In this document: piece by piece, positions 18,308 through 25,683 of the stretch
How the letters are laid out: each line of letters starts with the position of its first letter
Numbering within the stretch: the stretch's first letter is position 1
NCBI GenBank assembly: GCA_018606645.1
Contig: JAGVRI010000005.1
Span: forward strand, 1 to 50,628
Direction: 5' to 3'
Source of the DNA: Chloroflexota bacterium
Lineage (GTDB): Bacteria > Chloroflexota > Anaerolineae > JAAYZQ01
Length of the DNA stretch: 50,628 bases
Translations under genes and position numbers: made by a program
The notes under the pieces: model-generated
What the model saw: only the letters and a program-made list of their open reading frames with translations
Databases searched by the model: none
Told to the model about the DNA's origin: nothing

Positions 18308-18874
18308 ATGGTTGAGATCGTTCCGTACCAAGCAAGCTGGCCGGCTGAATTCCGAGAGATCGCCTCAGGCCTTCGGCGGGATCTGCGGGGTCTTGCCCTG
18401 CGGATTGATCACATCGGCTCCACTTCAGTGCCAGGATTGCCAGCCAAAGACATCATTGACATCCAGATTACAGTGGCCCGACTCGATGCTCAAGTGGTAG
18501 CGGCCATGACCACCCTCGGCTATCATCAGTCCGAAGGTGCGTGGCGCGATCATTGTCCACCGGGGTTCGCAGGGTCCGATGCCGAATGGGAGAAGTTGCT
18601 GTTCCAGCCGCCACCGGGGCAGCGGCGCACCAATATCCACGTGCGGGTGCAAGGGCGGGCCAATCAGCGCTATGCGCTCTTGTTCCGGGATTATCTGCGA
18701 GCGCACCCTGCTGTCGCCAAGGCCTATGCGGAGCTAAAGCGTCGCCTGGCCCAGCACCTGGCTGACCCCCAGACTTATCCTGACGTGAAAGACCCGGCCG
18801 TGGATTTGATATACCTGGCTGCGGAGGAGTGGGCCGCAGTGACGCGCTGGCAACCAGGGCCGTCGGACGCCTAG
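18308..18874 (+). CDS. GrpB-family (UPF0157) nucleotidyltransferase-like protein
   Basis: About 188 residues. The start at 18308 (MVEIVPYQASWP) fits the usual EIVPYDPxWP opening of the family; a Met at 18284 is the alternative. The conserved core is IDHIGSTSVPGLPAKDIIDIQI, seen here as HIGSTSVPGL and KDIIDI, with FRDYLRAHP and Y..LK in the C-terminal half. The fold belongs to the nucleotidyltransferase superfamily, but the substrate is unknown. It lies 96 bp after the DUF1801 gene, with no strong ribosome site. Confidence 0.88.
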   Translation: MVEIVPYQASWPAEFREIASGLRRDLRGLALRIDHIGSTSVPGLPAKDIIDIQITVARLDAQVVAAMTTLGYHQSEGAWRDHCPPGFAGSDAEWEKLLFQPPPGQRRTNIHVRVQGRANQRYALLFRDYLRAHPAVAKAYAELKRRLAQHLADPQTYPDVKDPAVDLIYLAAEEWAAVTRWQPGPSDA

Positions 18875-18893
18875 GCATGTGGAGGGCTATGAC

Positions 18894-19106
18894 GTGCGTC
18901 AGCGGATTCGAGTGAATCTGACAGATGTGCCCTACCTGACGATTGACCTCAGCCACGAACCGACCGAAGTCGTCGTCAAACCCGCGGTGGGCTATCGCAT
19001 CGGACGGCCCGATCGTCTGGGTCCTGGCACGGAAGCGCTGCACGGCCGCAACCTGTTCCATCACGAGAAGCGGCTGCGCTGGGTGCGGGCGGTCCCAAAA
19101 GCCTAA
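18894..19106 (+). CDS. Small hypothetical protein, 70 residues
   Basis: GTG at 18894 is preceded by GGAGGG with a 7-nt spacer, which decides this start over an in-frame GTG at 18879. Third-position GC and codon use match the neighbours. The product (begins MRQRIRVNLTDVPYLTIDL, ends RWVRAVPKA) is soluble and basic, with no signal or helix span. No family is recognised. It fits between the GrpB-like and hydrolase genes on the same strand and may be the tail of a larger decayed gene. Confidence 0.45.
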   Translation: MRQRIRVNLTDVPYLTIDLSHEPTEVVVKPAVGYRIGRPDRLGPGTEALHGRNLFHHEKRLRWVRAVPKA

Positions 19107-19136
19107 GATCCTGCATAGGAGGCTTTGGAGCAAGTC

Positions 19137-19994
19137 ATGATCTGGGTCACGTTGTTGATTATCCTCCTGGCCGCTGTGTTGGCGGTCGGTCTGGCGCTGT
19201 CGTTCTACATGACCCGGCGCCACGGCCTGACCGAGACGCACAGCCCCGCTGAATTCGGCCTTCCCTTTGAAGAAGTCAGGTTCCAGGCGACCGATGGTCT
19301 GACGCTCTCCGGTTGGTGGATCCCAGCATCTGGCTCGGACCGGGCGGTGATTATCCTCCACGGTCATGGGGGCAGCATGGACTATGACGTACATCGGGCT
19401 CCTGCCCTGCACTCGGCCGGGTTCAACGTGCTGCTGTTCGATTTCCGGGCGCAGGGACGCAGCCCGGGGCGCACTATCACCTTCGGGTATCGGGAGCGGT
19501 ACGATCTGCTGGGCGCGGTCGAGTTTCTGCGCCAGCGGGGCATGAAGCGGATCGGCGTCTTGGGGTTCTCCTTCGGCGGGATCGTGGCCATGCTCACCAC
19601 TCCCATCTGCCCGGATATCCTCGCTGTGGTGACCGACGGTGGACCGGCCCGGATGCGCACCGCGATGACGGGTTGGGGTGTGGAACGGGGAACTCCCCGG
19701 TGGCTGGCCTCGGCTCTGGCCTGGCTGACCATCTCCCTGACTTCGGTGCGGTTGAGGGCCAATCTCTTCCGGTATGAGCCTGTGCGCTGGGTGGGTCGCA
19801 TCAGCCCGCGTCCGATCCTGTTCATCCACGGGGACCGGGACCAGTACTGCCCCGATTTCGATGACCTCTATACCGCCGCTCAGCCACCGAAGGAACTGTG
19901 GCGTGTGCCCGAGGCGGGTCATACTCAAGTCAGCGAGATCTGGCCCGAAGAATATGAACGCCGGGTCATCGCCTTTTTTGACCGCTTTCTGTAG
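19137..19994 (+). CDS. Membrane-anchored alpha/beta hydrolase
   Basis: A 285-residue serine hydrolase with an N-terminal transmembrane anchor (about residues 3-24) and the catalytic domain outside or at the membrane. The oxyanion motif is ILHGHGGS. The nucleophile is S145 in GFSFGG, the acid is in HGDRDQY (D233 or D235) and the base is H262 in EAGHTQ. It belongs to the group of bacterial proteins related to YqkD/BAAT-like hydrolases. The substrate is unknown. ATG 19137 is chosen because GGAG lies 8 nt before it; a TTG at 19125 sits too close to AGGAGG. It is convergent with the glycosyltransferase at 20075. Confidence 0.88.
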   Translation: MIWVTLLIILLAAVLAVGLALSFYMTRRHGLTETHSPAEFGLPFEEVRFQATDGLTLSGWWIPASGSDRAVIILHGHGGSMDYDVHRAPALHSAGFNVLLFDFRAQGRSPGRTITFGYRERYDLLGAVEFLRQRGMKRIGVLGFSFGGIVAMLTTPICPDILAVVTDGGPARMRTAMTGWGVERGTPRWLASALAWLTISLTSVRLRANLFRYEPVRWVGRISPRPILFIHGDRDQYCPDFDDLYTAAQPPKELWRVPEAGHTQVSEIWPEEYERRVIAFFDRFL

Positions 19995-20074
19995 TGCGAT
20001 TGGGGCGAAACAGGCCTCACCAGCGCAGTGGGGAAGGCCATCTGACGCAATGCCCTCAACTCCGGCAGCCCCCC

Positions 20075-21280
20075 TCACGATCGGTGCAGGATGCGGAAGC
20101 GCCAGGTGCGCTCGCGTTCTTCTGCAGAACGGGGCCGCATAAGACCTCCCGGTTGGAGCTCAAACTCCTCGCCTCGCCAGACGATCCGCCGCCCGATGCC
20201 GCCCACACACCAGGTGAGGGCGGTGAGCATATCCCGGACCGGCAGCCACAGCAGCCACCGCCGAGATTCCCGATCTCCGGTCCGGCCGCTTACCAGCCAG
20301 GCCACGGTCCACCGCACGACCAAGGATACCAGCAAGGCCTGCCAGCTCTCGGGCTCAAAGCCGCTGGCCAGAGTCCACACCACGGCCAGGGGAGTGCTAA
20401 AACTGAGGAGCAGGCCCGGGTACTCGCGCGGCCGGCTCACCCGCGAACATCGCATCCACCGCACCTCGCGGTGCCACTGCTCGCGAAAGGAAGAAGCCCC
20501 CAGCACGCAGGCCATTACATACGAGGACAAATGGACCTTCAGTCCCAGGCCAGCGATCCGCGCTCCCAGTTGATAATCGTCGGCCAGATAGTCAGCCATG
20601 GAGGCAAATCCCCCCAGGCGCGCCAGGTCCTGCCGACGCAGGACCACCGTCGCCCCCATGGCAAACCGCATGTCCAGAAACTTGCGGGCCACGACCACCG
20701 AGGGGAGAAAGGTCACGCCCATGTGCAACGCTTCCAGTCCAGCGGCCAGGTTCAAAGCAGAGACACCCCGGTAGGGGCAGGTCACCAGTCCGATTCGTTC
20801 ATCGGCCAGCGGGCTGACGACTCGCTGCAGATACTCCGGCGTGGCCCGCATGTCGCTGTCGCTGACAACCAGGGTCTCATAGCGAGCCTCCTGTTCCATC
20901 TGATGGAGGAGGCTGGCCTTGCGGTTCGCGCCAAAGGCCTCGGCCACGATAAGCCGGATGCGCTCTTTTGGAAAATCCCGCCTGAGACGCTCGATCACCG
21001 GCAAGATCGGATCGTCGGGGTCGGCCACGCCAAAGATCAGTTCATACTCCGGATATTGCTGCTGGCAAAAGCTGGCAAAGTTCTGATAAGCCTGGGCATC
21101 CACCCCCTTGACCGGCTTGAGGATCGACACGGGCGGGGTGAAGGGGTGCTGCTCCTCACGTCTGGGCCGGAAAAAGTCAAACACTAACCACAGAGCGACC
21201 AGCCAATAGATCCAACTGGCAGCAATGCACAGCAACAATGCCATCTTGAGCACAGGTATATCTCCCTGGCTGCTAACCAC
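20075..21280 (-). CDS. HpnI/ceramide-glucosyltransferase-like GT21 enzyme
   Basis: A 401-residue membrane glycosyltransferase. It has an N-terminal helix (about 13-36), then the GT21 motif set: SILKPVKG, SDSDMRA (D2), ADDYQLG (D3) and H-R-E-V-R-W (QxxRW type), and C-terminal helices at about 290-350. The family includes HpnI, which adds N-acetylglucosamine to hopanoid polyols, and ceramide glucosyltransferase. The lipid acceptor here is unknown and no hopanoid genes are seen nearby. Its start overlaps the end of the DUF362 gene by 8 bp, so the two are translationally coupled. A start at 21244 (MALLLC) is possible. Confidence 0.85.
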   Translation of the reverse strand: MVSSQGDIPVLKMALLLCIAASWIYWLVALWLVFDFFRPRREEQHPFTPPVSILKPVKGVDAQAYQNFASFCQQQYPEYELIFGVADPDDPILPVIERLRRDFPKERIRLIVAEAFGANRKASLLHQMEQEARYETLVVSDSDMRATPEYLQRVVSPLADERIGLVTCPYRGVSALNLAAGLEALHMGVTFLPSVVVARKFLDMRFAMGATVVLRRQDLARLGGFASMADYLADDYQLGARIAGLGLKVHLSSYVMACVLGASSFREQWHREVRWMRCSRVSRPREYPGLLLSFSTPLAVVWTLASGFEPESWQALLVSLVVRWTVAWLVSGRTGDRESRRWLLWLPVRDMLTALTWCVGGIGRRIVWRGEEFELQPGGLMRPRSAEERERTWRFRILHRS

Positions 21281-22175
21281 GATCCAGGATCGACCGGACC
21301 TGGGCGGCGTAGGCCGCGCTCTCCTCGTCGCCGGTCACCAGTTCGATCTGTTCCGGGCTGCCCACCCCCAGGCCCAGTTCCACCGCGCGGGCGATCTGCT
21401 CCTGTCCAAAGATCGGACCCTGGCTCACCTCCGGAGTCGTCCCCAGGTGGCGGAGCAAGGCCACGCCCACTGCGTCCACCGCCACCCGGTCGGTGCTGGC
21501 CAGGACTATCCCGGCCTGGACCCGCTTGCCCTGATCTGGCCCGCCCTCGACAAACGCCTCCACACCATCGAGGACCACCAAGGCGGGTCGGTAGGCCGCG
21601 TTGATCTCGGCGATCATCAGTCGCTGATAAGGGGAACGGTGTAGCTCTTTCATGTACTGATAGCCCTCCCCTGGCACCTGGGCGGCCACCAGGCCGACCG
21701 AGTTCTTTAGCGACAGGGTGAAATGTCCGCCAAAGCGGTGCGTCTTCAGGCAGCAGGCCAGGACAATCCCGTCCGCTTCCAGAGCCGGGCGGGCGAAGGC
21801 GAAGCCCTGTTGCCAGTGGCTGCCAGGGACCTGCACACGTTCCCAACCGTCCGCGTCCAGCTCGTTGAACACCACCAGGTCGAACCCCAGTTCCTCGGCC
21901 AGGCGGAAGAGGCCCTTGCGGTGCATCACCGCCCGCGTGTCGCCCATCCCACTGCGGTCCCCGACCGTGATCCGGCTCGCTCCCAGCGAGCGCAAGGCCT
22001 GGATCAGGGTCCGCAGCGTATCCATGTGGGTCGAACCGGGTGGAGGATCGGCGCTGTTGAGGTTGGGTTTCAGGAACAGATGCTTCCCCTGAAAAGAGCC
22101 AGGGTTCAGGAGTTCTAACGCCCGGTTCACGCCGCCTACGCGGTCCGTGGTTTTCACCAGAGCTACTCGAGCCAT
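21273..22175 (-). CDS. DUF362 domain protein
   Basis: A 300-residue protein starting MARVALVKTTDRVGG, with GGAGGAGACCC just before the ATG; upstream in-frame codons are non-coding. The DUF362 core is clear: LKPNLNSADPPPG, GDRSGMGDTR, CLKTHRFGGHFTLSLKNSVG and the C-terminal STDRVAVDAVGVALL. There are no ferredoxin Cys motifs, unlike many members. The biochemical role of DUF362 is not established. It is coupled to the HpnI-like glycosyltransferase, with its own promoter at 22204-22232, which suggests a joint lipid-glycosylation task. That is inference. Confidence 0.88.
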   Translation of the reverse strand: MARVALVKTTDRVGGVNRALELLNPGSFQGKHLFLKPNLNSADPPPGSTHMDTLRTLIQALRSLGASRITVGDRSGMGDTRAVMHRKGLFRLAEELGFDLVVFNELDADGWERVQVPGSHWQQGFAFARPALEADGIVLACCLKTHRFGGHFTLSLKNSVGLVAAQVPGEGYQYMKELHRSPYQRLMIAEINAAYRPALVVLDGVEAFVEGGPDQGKRVQAGIVLASTDRVAVDAVGVALLRHLGTTPEVSQGPIFGQEQIARAVELGLGVGSPEQIELVTGDEESAAYAAQVRSILDRG

Positions 22176-22203
22176 GGGTCTCCTCCGCATTCGTGCTTTG
22201 GAC

Positions 22204-22232
22204 ATTGTACCTGTGACTAACGATCTGTGCAA
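22204..22232 (-). promoter_or_regulatory. Sigma-70 promoter of the DUF362-HpnI-like pair
   Basis: Minus-strand TTGCAC (22227-22232), 17-nt spacer, TACAAT (22204-22209). The -35 box abuts the stop of the upstream phosphodiesterase gene. Confidence 0.65.
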
Positions 22233-22233
22233 A

Positions 22234-23970
22234 TCACCCTTCCGTTCTTTTGCGGTAGATCTGGACCAGCCGGGCATAGATCTCTTCCGCACCCTCGATC
22301 TCCTGGGCCAAGGAGCGTTCCCGTGCCGGAAAGGCGAGAAAGGGCCAATTCTGAGCCCCGCCCAGTCCTCCGTGCGAGGCAACCTGCTCTTCAAAGCTGA
22401 CCACCCGATCTCCATCCCACGCGCCGAGCAGGATCAGATCCCCGGCGTGGGGAAACCGCGCCAGTCGGCTCACCTGTTCGGCTGCCCATTCTGGATCCGG
22501 CAACCCGGTCAACGGGTTCCTGCCCACCACGCGCCAGCCCGCGGGTCCAAGGTGCAGGGTGCCGGACCGGCCGACGATGACTACGTCGTCCCCCTCACGT
22601 CCCACCACCGCCCCGATTCCCTCGTGGTTGACCAGCGCCTCCAACAGCGACGGATAGAGGACCGCGATCTCGCTCAAATCCATCTGCCGGGGCGTGACGT
22701 TCAGGTAGACATGCGATAGCGACCCTGAATTTCGCACCTGAATGTCGTGATGGCGATCCAGATCCCATTGCGATTCCGGAGCCCCAGCCAGAAGATGTTC
22801 TTCCAACCGGCGGCGTGTGGCTTGCCACATCCGCGCCGACAGCATGGTGTGCGGGCGGGATTCTAACCCTCGCACTTCGTCCAGCAGAAAGCGAATCCCT
22901 CTCTCCGGGAACCCTTCCGCTTCCTCGATGCGGCCGGGCGGATCTGACTCATGCCCCGTATGGTGAGCGATCAGTTGTTGCAGAGTCTGACGGTAAGCCC
23001 AGCGGAAGGGGACCGAGGGGGTCATCCCGTGGTCCGACAGAATATATAGATCGTACTCGCGCCGCCGATAGAGCTGGCGCATTCGGTCAATCTGCCGGAT
23101 CTGCTTGTCCAGGCTGCGCAGAGCTCGAAACGCCTCTTTGCTGTCGGCTCCAAAATGGTGCGCAATCTCGTCATAGCCGGTGTAGGCCGCATAAATGGCC
23201 GGCATCCCGCGATAGATGTCAATCAAGACGCAAAAGGTCGTCACTTCGCGAAAGATGATGTTGTTCGCGATCTCAAAGAGAGGGCCCAGGAAAGTAAAAT
23301 GGGAGCTCTTACGCCTGAGTCTCAGCCACGAAGCCAGCCGTTTGACCACATACGCCAGCCAGGTCCATAGGGATAGACCGATGACCTTGATCACCCGAAG
23401 AGGGCTCAGGGCGAACAAGATCAGAAACCCGAATCCCCGGACATTCTCAAAGAGACGATCCTTGCCCAGGGCCGAGAGGGTAAAGAGGGCAAGACGAGCG
23501 TCGCCGTCGAACAGATTGGTGTAGCTCGAACCTCCGGACAAGAGGCCGACACGTCCGGTCGAGATCTGCTCCTGGATGACCCGCGTAGCGCCCGGTAGCT
23601 TGCACAGGATCGAATCGCCGGTCGCCTTGTCGTACCAGCGAAAGCCGGGGATATCCCAGTTGTTCCCGAAGAGAATGCCAGCCTGAGCGGCCGGGGTGGT
23701 GCTGGGCAGTCCACACCGCCACCGTCCCAGCCGCAGTTTGCGGCTCAGCAGCAGACGGGATAGATAGGGCATGTACCCCTGTTTCAAGGCTTGCCGCAGA
23801 TACGGATAGCCGAGTCCGTCGATCTCAAGGATGATGAACCCGCGCCGTCCATCAGGTTCCTCGTGCAGTTCACGACCGAGTTGTCGGGCCGCCGCCCCAT
23901 ATTTGTGCCGGTAATACCAGGCGGCGAGGGCGTTGAACAGGTCCACGATCCAGCGGTGGAAGCGGGTCAT
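22234..23970 (-). CDS. Alkaline-phosphatase superfamily phosphodiesterase-like membrane protein
   Basis: A 578-residue protein of the type I phosphodiesterase/nucleotide pyrophosphatase fold. Metal-site elements are D51 (LEIDGLGYP), the nucleophile Thr91/92 (LPSTTPAAQAG), YDEIAHHFG, SDHGMTPS and a late SHGGLGG. A hydrophobic stretch (about 175-215, GFGFLILFALSPLRVIKVIGL) suggests membrane insertion between the halves of the catalytic domain. The substrate is unknown; a lipid or phospho-sugar head group is plausible given the neighbouring glycosyltransferase. It is a separate unit from the genes below, which have their own promoter. EamA lies 92 bp upstream. Confidence 0.82.
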   Translation of the reverse strand: MTRFHRWIVDLFNALAAWYYRHKYGAAARQLGRELHEEPDGRRGFIILEIDGLGYPYLRQALKQGYMPYLSRLLLSRKLRLGRWRCGLPSTTPAAQAGILFGNNWDIPGFRWYDKATGDSILCKLPGATRVIQEQISTGRVGLLSGGSSYTNLFDGDARLALFTLSALGKDRLFENVRGFGFLILFALSPLRVIKVIGLSLWTWLAYVVKRLASWLRLRRKSSHFTFLGPLFEIANNIIFREVTTFCVLIDIYRGMPAIYAAYTGYDEIAHHFGADSKEAFRALRSLDKQIRQIDRMRQLYRRREYDLYILSDHGMTPSVPFRWAYRQTLQQLIAHHTGHESDPPGRIEEAEGFPERGIRFLLDEVRGLESRPHTMLSARMWQATRRRLEEHLLAGAPESQWDLDRHHDIQVRNSGSLSHVYLNVTPRQMDLSEIAVLYPSLLEALVNHEGIGAVVGREGDDVVIVGRSGTLHLGPAGWRVVGRNPLTGLPDPEWAAEQVSRLARFPHAGDLILLGAWDGDRVVSFEEQVASHGGLGGAQNWPFLAFPARERSLAQEIEGAEEIYARLVQIYRKRTEG

Positions 23971-24062
23971 GGCTCAATTCCTGAGTCTAACCACCTAAAG
24001 GCGCCGAGGCAAGCGGGGGCTGGATAGGAGGAAGACGCGGCCGAACTGATAGGTCACCACCA

Positions 24063-24941
24063 TCATACCACCAGGGCAATACCCAGTGTGGTCAACGCGA
24101 TGCCAGCCAAGGTCCACGGCGTGGGACGTTCGTGAAGCCAGAGGACCGAGAAAGGGACGGCCAACAGTGGAGACACGGTTGTTAATACCGACGCGCGCCC
24201 GGCACCGGCCAGTTGGATCGCGGTGATGAAAAGCAGCGTCCCGATCCCCGTGCCGATCAGGCTGGCCGCGATCAGGATGAACCACGACTTGCGGTCCAAC
24301 TGGCCCAGTTCGCGCCAACGCCCGCCGAGGAGCGAGGGTCCCACCAACAGGAACATCCCCATCGGTTGTCGAATGCAGTTGGCAACGACCGAATGGATGC
24401 CAGCCGTACCCGGTTTCAGGGCCAACTGGCCGATCGCCCATAGAAAGGAGGTACACAGCGCCAACCATAACCCCCGGCGGCGCTCCTGGCTGCTCCGGGG
24501 GATTCCGGTCTCGCCTTTTCCGGACCGGCTCACCAGAGCCACGCCCAGTACAACTAATACCGCCCCCAGGAACAGAGACCAGGTCAACGGTTCGCCGATC
24601 ACCAGACCAGCTAATAGTACGACCCACAGAGGGGTAATGCTGGCTAACGGCATGGCCCACGACACGCCGGCCAGGTCCATCGCCCGGAAATAGAAGCTAT
24701 CGCCGACCACCAGCAATCCCATCACCGAAACTGCCAGCCACAACCAGGTAGAGAGTGGGACCTCGGTCAGAGCCTGGAGCCCTCCATAGAACGGCAAGAG
24801 GCTCCAGAAAAAGACCGACGCGACGGCGCACCGGATCAGGTTGAGGGGCAGCACGTGCAATCGCCGCGCGCTCCGCGCGAGCAATACGCTGGCCACAGCC
24901 CAGAAAAAGGCGCTGATCAGAGCGATCGCTTCGCCACTCAC
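24063..24941 (-). CDS. EamA/DMT-family transporter
   Basis: A 292-residue inner-membrane protein with ten predicted helices in two EamA repeats (about 3-138 and 158-290), including the ALLSAFFWA-like N-terminus and the late ASVLTTVSPLLAVPFSVLWLHE (read in parts). The start is GTG 24941, with GGAGG 7 nt upstream. DMT transporters export or import metabolites; the substrate cannot be assigned. Its upstream region is the repeat array beginning near 24961. Confidence 0.9.
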   Translation of the reverse strand: MSGEAIALISAFFWAVASVLLARSARRLHVLPLNLIRCAVASVFFWSLLPFYGGLQALTEVPLSTWLWLAVSVMGLLVVGDSFYFRAMDLAGVSWAMPLASITPLWVVLLAGLVIGEPLTWSLFLGAVLVVLGVALVSRSGKGETGIPRSSQERRRGLWLALCTSFLWAIGQLALKPGTAGIHSVVANCIRQPMGMFLLVGPSLLGGRWRELGQLDRKSWFILIAASLIGTGIGTLLFITAIQLAGAGRASVLTTVSPLLAVPFSVLWLHERPTPWTLAGIALTTLGIALVV

Positions 24942-24990
24942 TCACTTGCCTCCATTATCGGATACCTTTGTGTCTTTGGTTCCTCTTTCA

Positions 24991-25091
24991 CCACTAAGCC
25001 ACGAAGACCCAAAGATCACAGAATAACTCTTTTGATGCCATACTTGATCAACCGGCTAGTTGGGCACCTTTGTGTCTTGGTGTCTTGGTGG
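24991..25091. repeat. 101-bp MITE-like unit, copy 1
   Basis: It starts CCACTAAGCCACGAAGACCC and ends in the inverted counterpart GTGTCTTGGTGTCTTGGTGG. Between the ends it keeps only the last 11-12 codons of a GxxExxY gene (LIKYGIKRVIL, stop). It looks like an internally deleted form of the unit at 25209-25657. An 8-bp TTTCTTGA spacer separates it from copy 2. A weaker right-end-like sequence (24963-24979) precedes it. Confidence 0.75.
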
Positions 25092-25099
25092 TTTCTTGA

Positions 25100-25200
25100 C
25101 CACTAAGCCACGAAGACCCAAAGATCACAGAATAACTCTTTTGATGCCATACTTGATCAACCGGCCAGTTGGGCACCTTTGTGTCTTGGTGTCTTGGTGG
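25100..25200. repeat. 101-bp MITE-like unit, copy 2
   Basis: Identical to copy 1 except for one base (T to C at the equivalent of 25057). It is again followed by TTTCTTGA (25201-25208). The 109-bp period can be read as tandem duplication or as units flanked by 8-bp target repeats. Confidence 0.75.
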
Positions 25201-25208
25201 TTTCTTGA

Positions 25209-25657
25209 CCACCAAGCCACGAAGACCCAAAGATCACAGAATAACTCTTTTGATGCCATGCTTGATCAATGGCACGTTAAAGTTTATCAAAAAGCCAAGC
25301 CGCTTTCCGGTCAGCTTCAGTTGGGTCAAGAGTTGCGCAGTAAAAACCGGGTGCATCGTCTCGACCGCCTTCAGCTCGCAGATAACCAGATCTTCCACCA
25401 ACACATCCAATCGCAATCCCTCGTCGAACCTGATGCCGTCGTACACGATGGGTACGACAACTTGCCGACGGTAGGATAGGCCCTGTTTGCCCAGTTCGTG
25501 GCAAAAGCAGGCTTCATACACATTCTCCAACAGACCTGGACCGAGAGCGGAGTGAACCGCATATGCAGCGTCCACGATGGCTCGCGCGATCCGTTCTTCT
25601 TCACTCGAAGTAGGAGCATAATTCATTGGGCACCTTTGTGTCTTGGTGTCTTGGTGG
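25209..25657 (-). mobile_element. Inverted-repeat-bounded GxxExxY gene unit (449 bp)
   Basis: The left end (25209-25237) and the reverse complement of the right end (25629-25657) match at 23 of 29 positions, both starting CCACCAAG. The inner gene fills the unit: its start codon touches the right repeat and its stop lies inside the left one. A 34-bp stretch of the right end (25626-25659) is repeated exactly at 25060-25093 and 25169-25202 within the two 101-bp deleted units. Mobility is inferred from this architecture. No outer target duplication is visible. Confidence 0.6.
25234..25626 (-). CDS. GxxExxY protein (PD-(D/E)XK-like, PDDEXK_3 family)
   Basis: A 130-residue protein with the family signature at G31-L-L-E34-N-V-Y37. 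The putative nuclease core follows: D74 in GLRLDVLVED, and E84-L-K86 in VICELKAVE, then a helix TAQLLTQLKLTG and the typical end FNVPLIKHGIKRVIL. The fold belongs to the PD-(D/E)XK superfamily but no activity is proven. The start has only a weak AAAGG site within the flanking repeat. The gene is enclosed by inverted repeats, and its 3' end is repeated in two neighbouring deleted copies, so it behaves like the cargo or the enzyme of a small mobile unit. Confidence 0.9.
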   Translation of the reverse strand: MNYAPTSSEEERIARAIVDAAYAVHSALGPGLLENVYEACFCHELGKQGLSYRRQVVVPIVYDGIRFDEGLRLDVLVEDLVICELKAVETMHPVFTAQLLTQLKLTGKRLGFLINFNVPLIKHGIKRVIL

Positions 25658-25683
25658 TTCGATCTGTACCAGGCGGCAGATGG

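Noticed and set aside
18468..20078. 536-codon minus-strand frame across the GrpB and hydrolase genes
   Set aside because: The plus strand holds recognisable catalytic motifs for both proteins; the minus frame is Pro/Arg/His-rich with no domain.
24961..25260. Possible CRISPR array
   Set aside because: The 109-bp period has no conserved short repeat with variable spacers; spacers are identical 8-mers and the units carry inverted ends. No cas genes are present.
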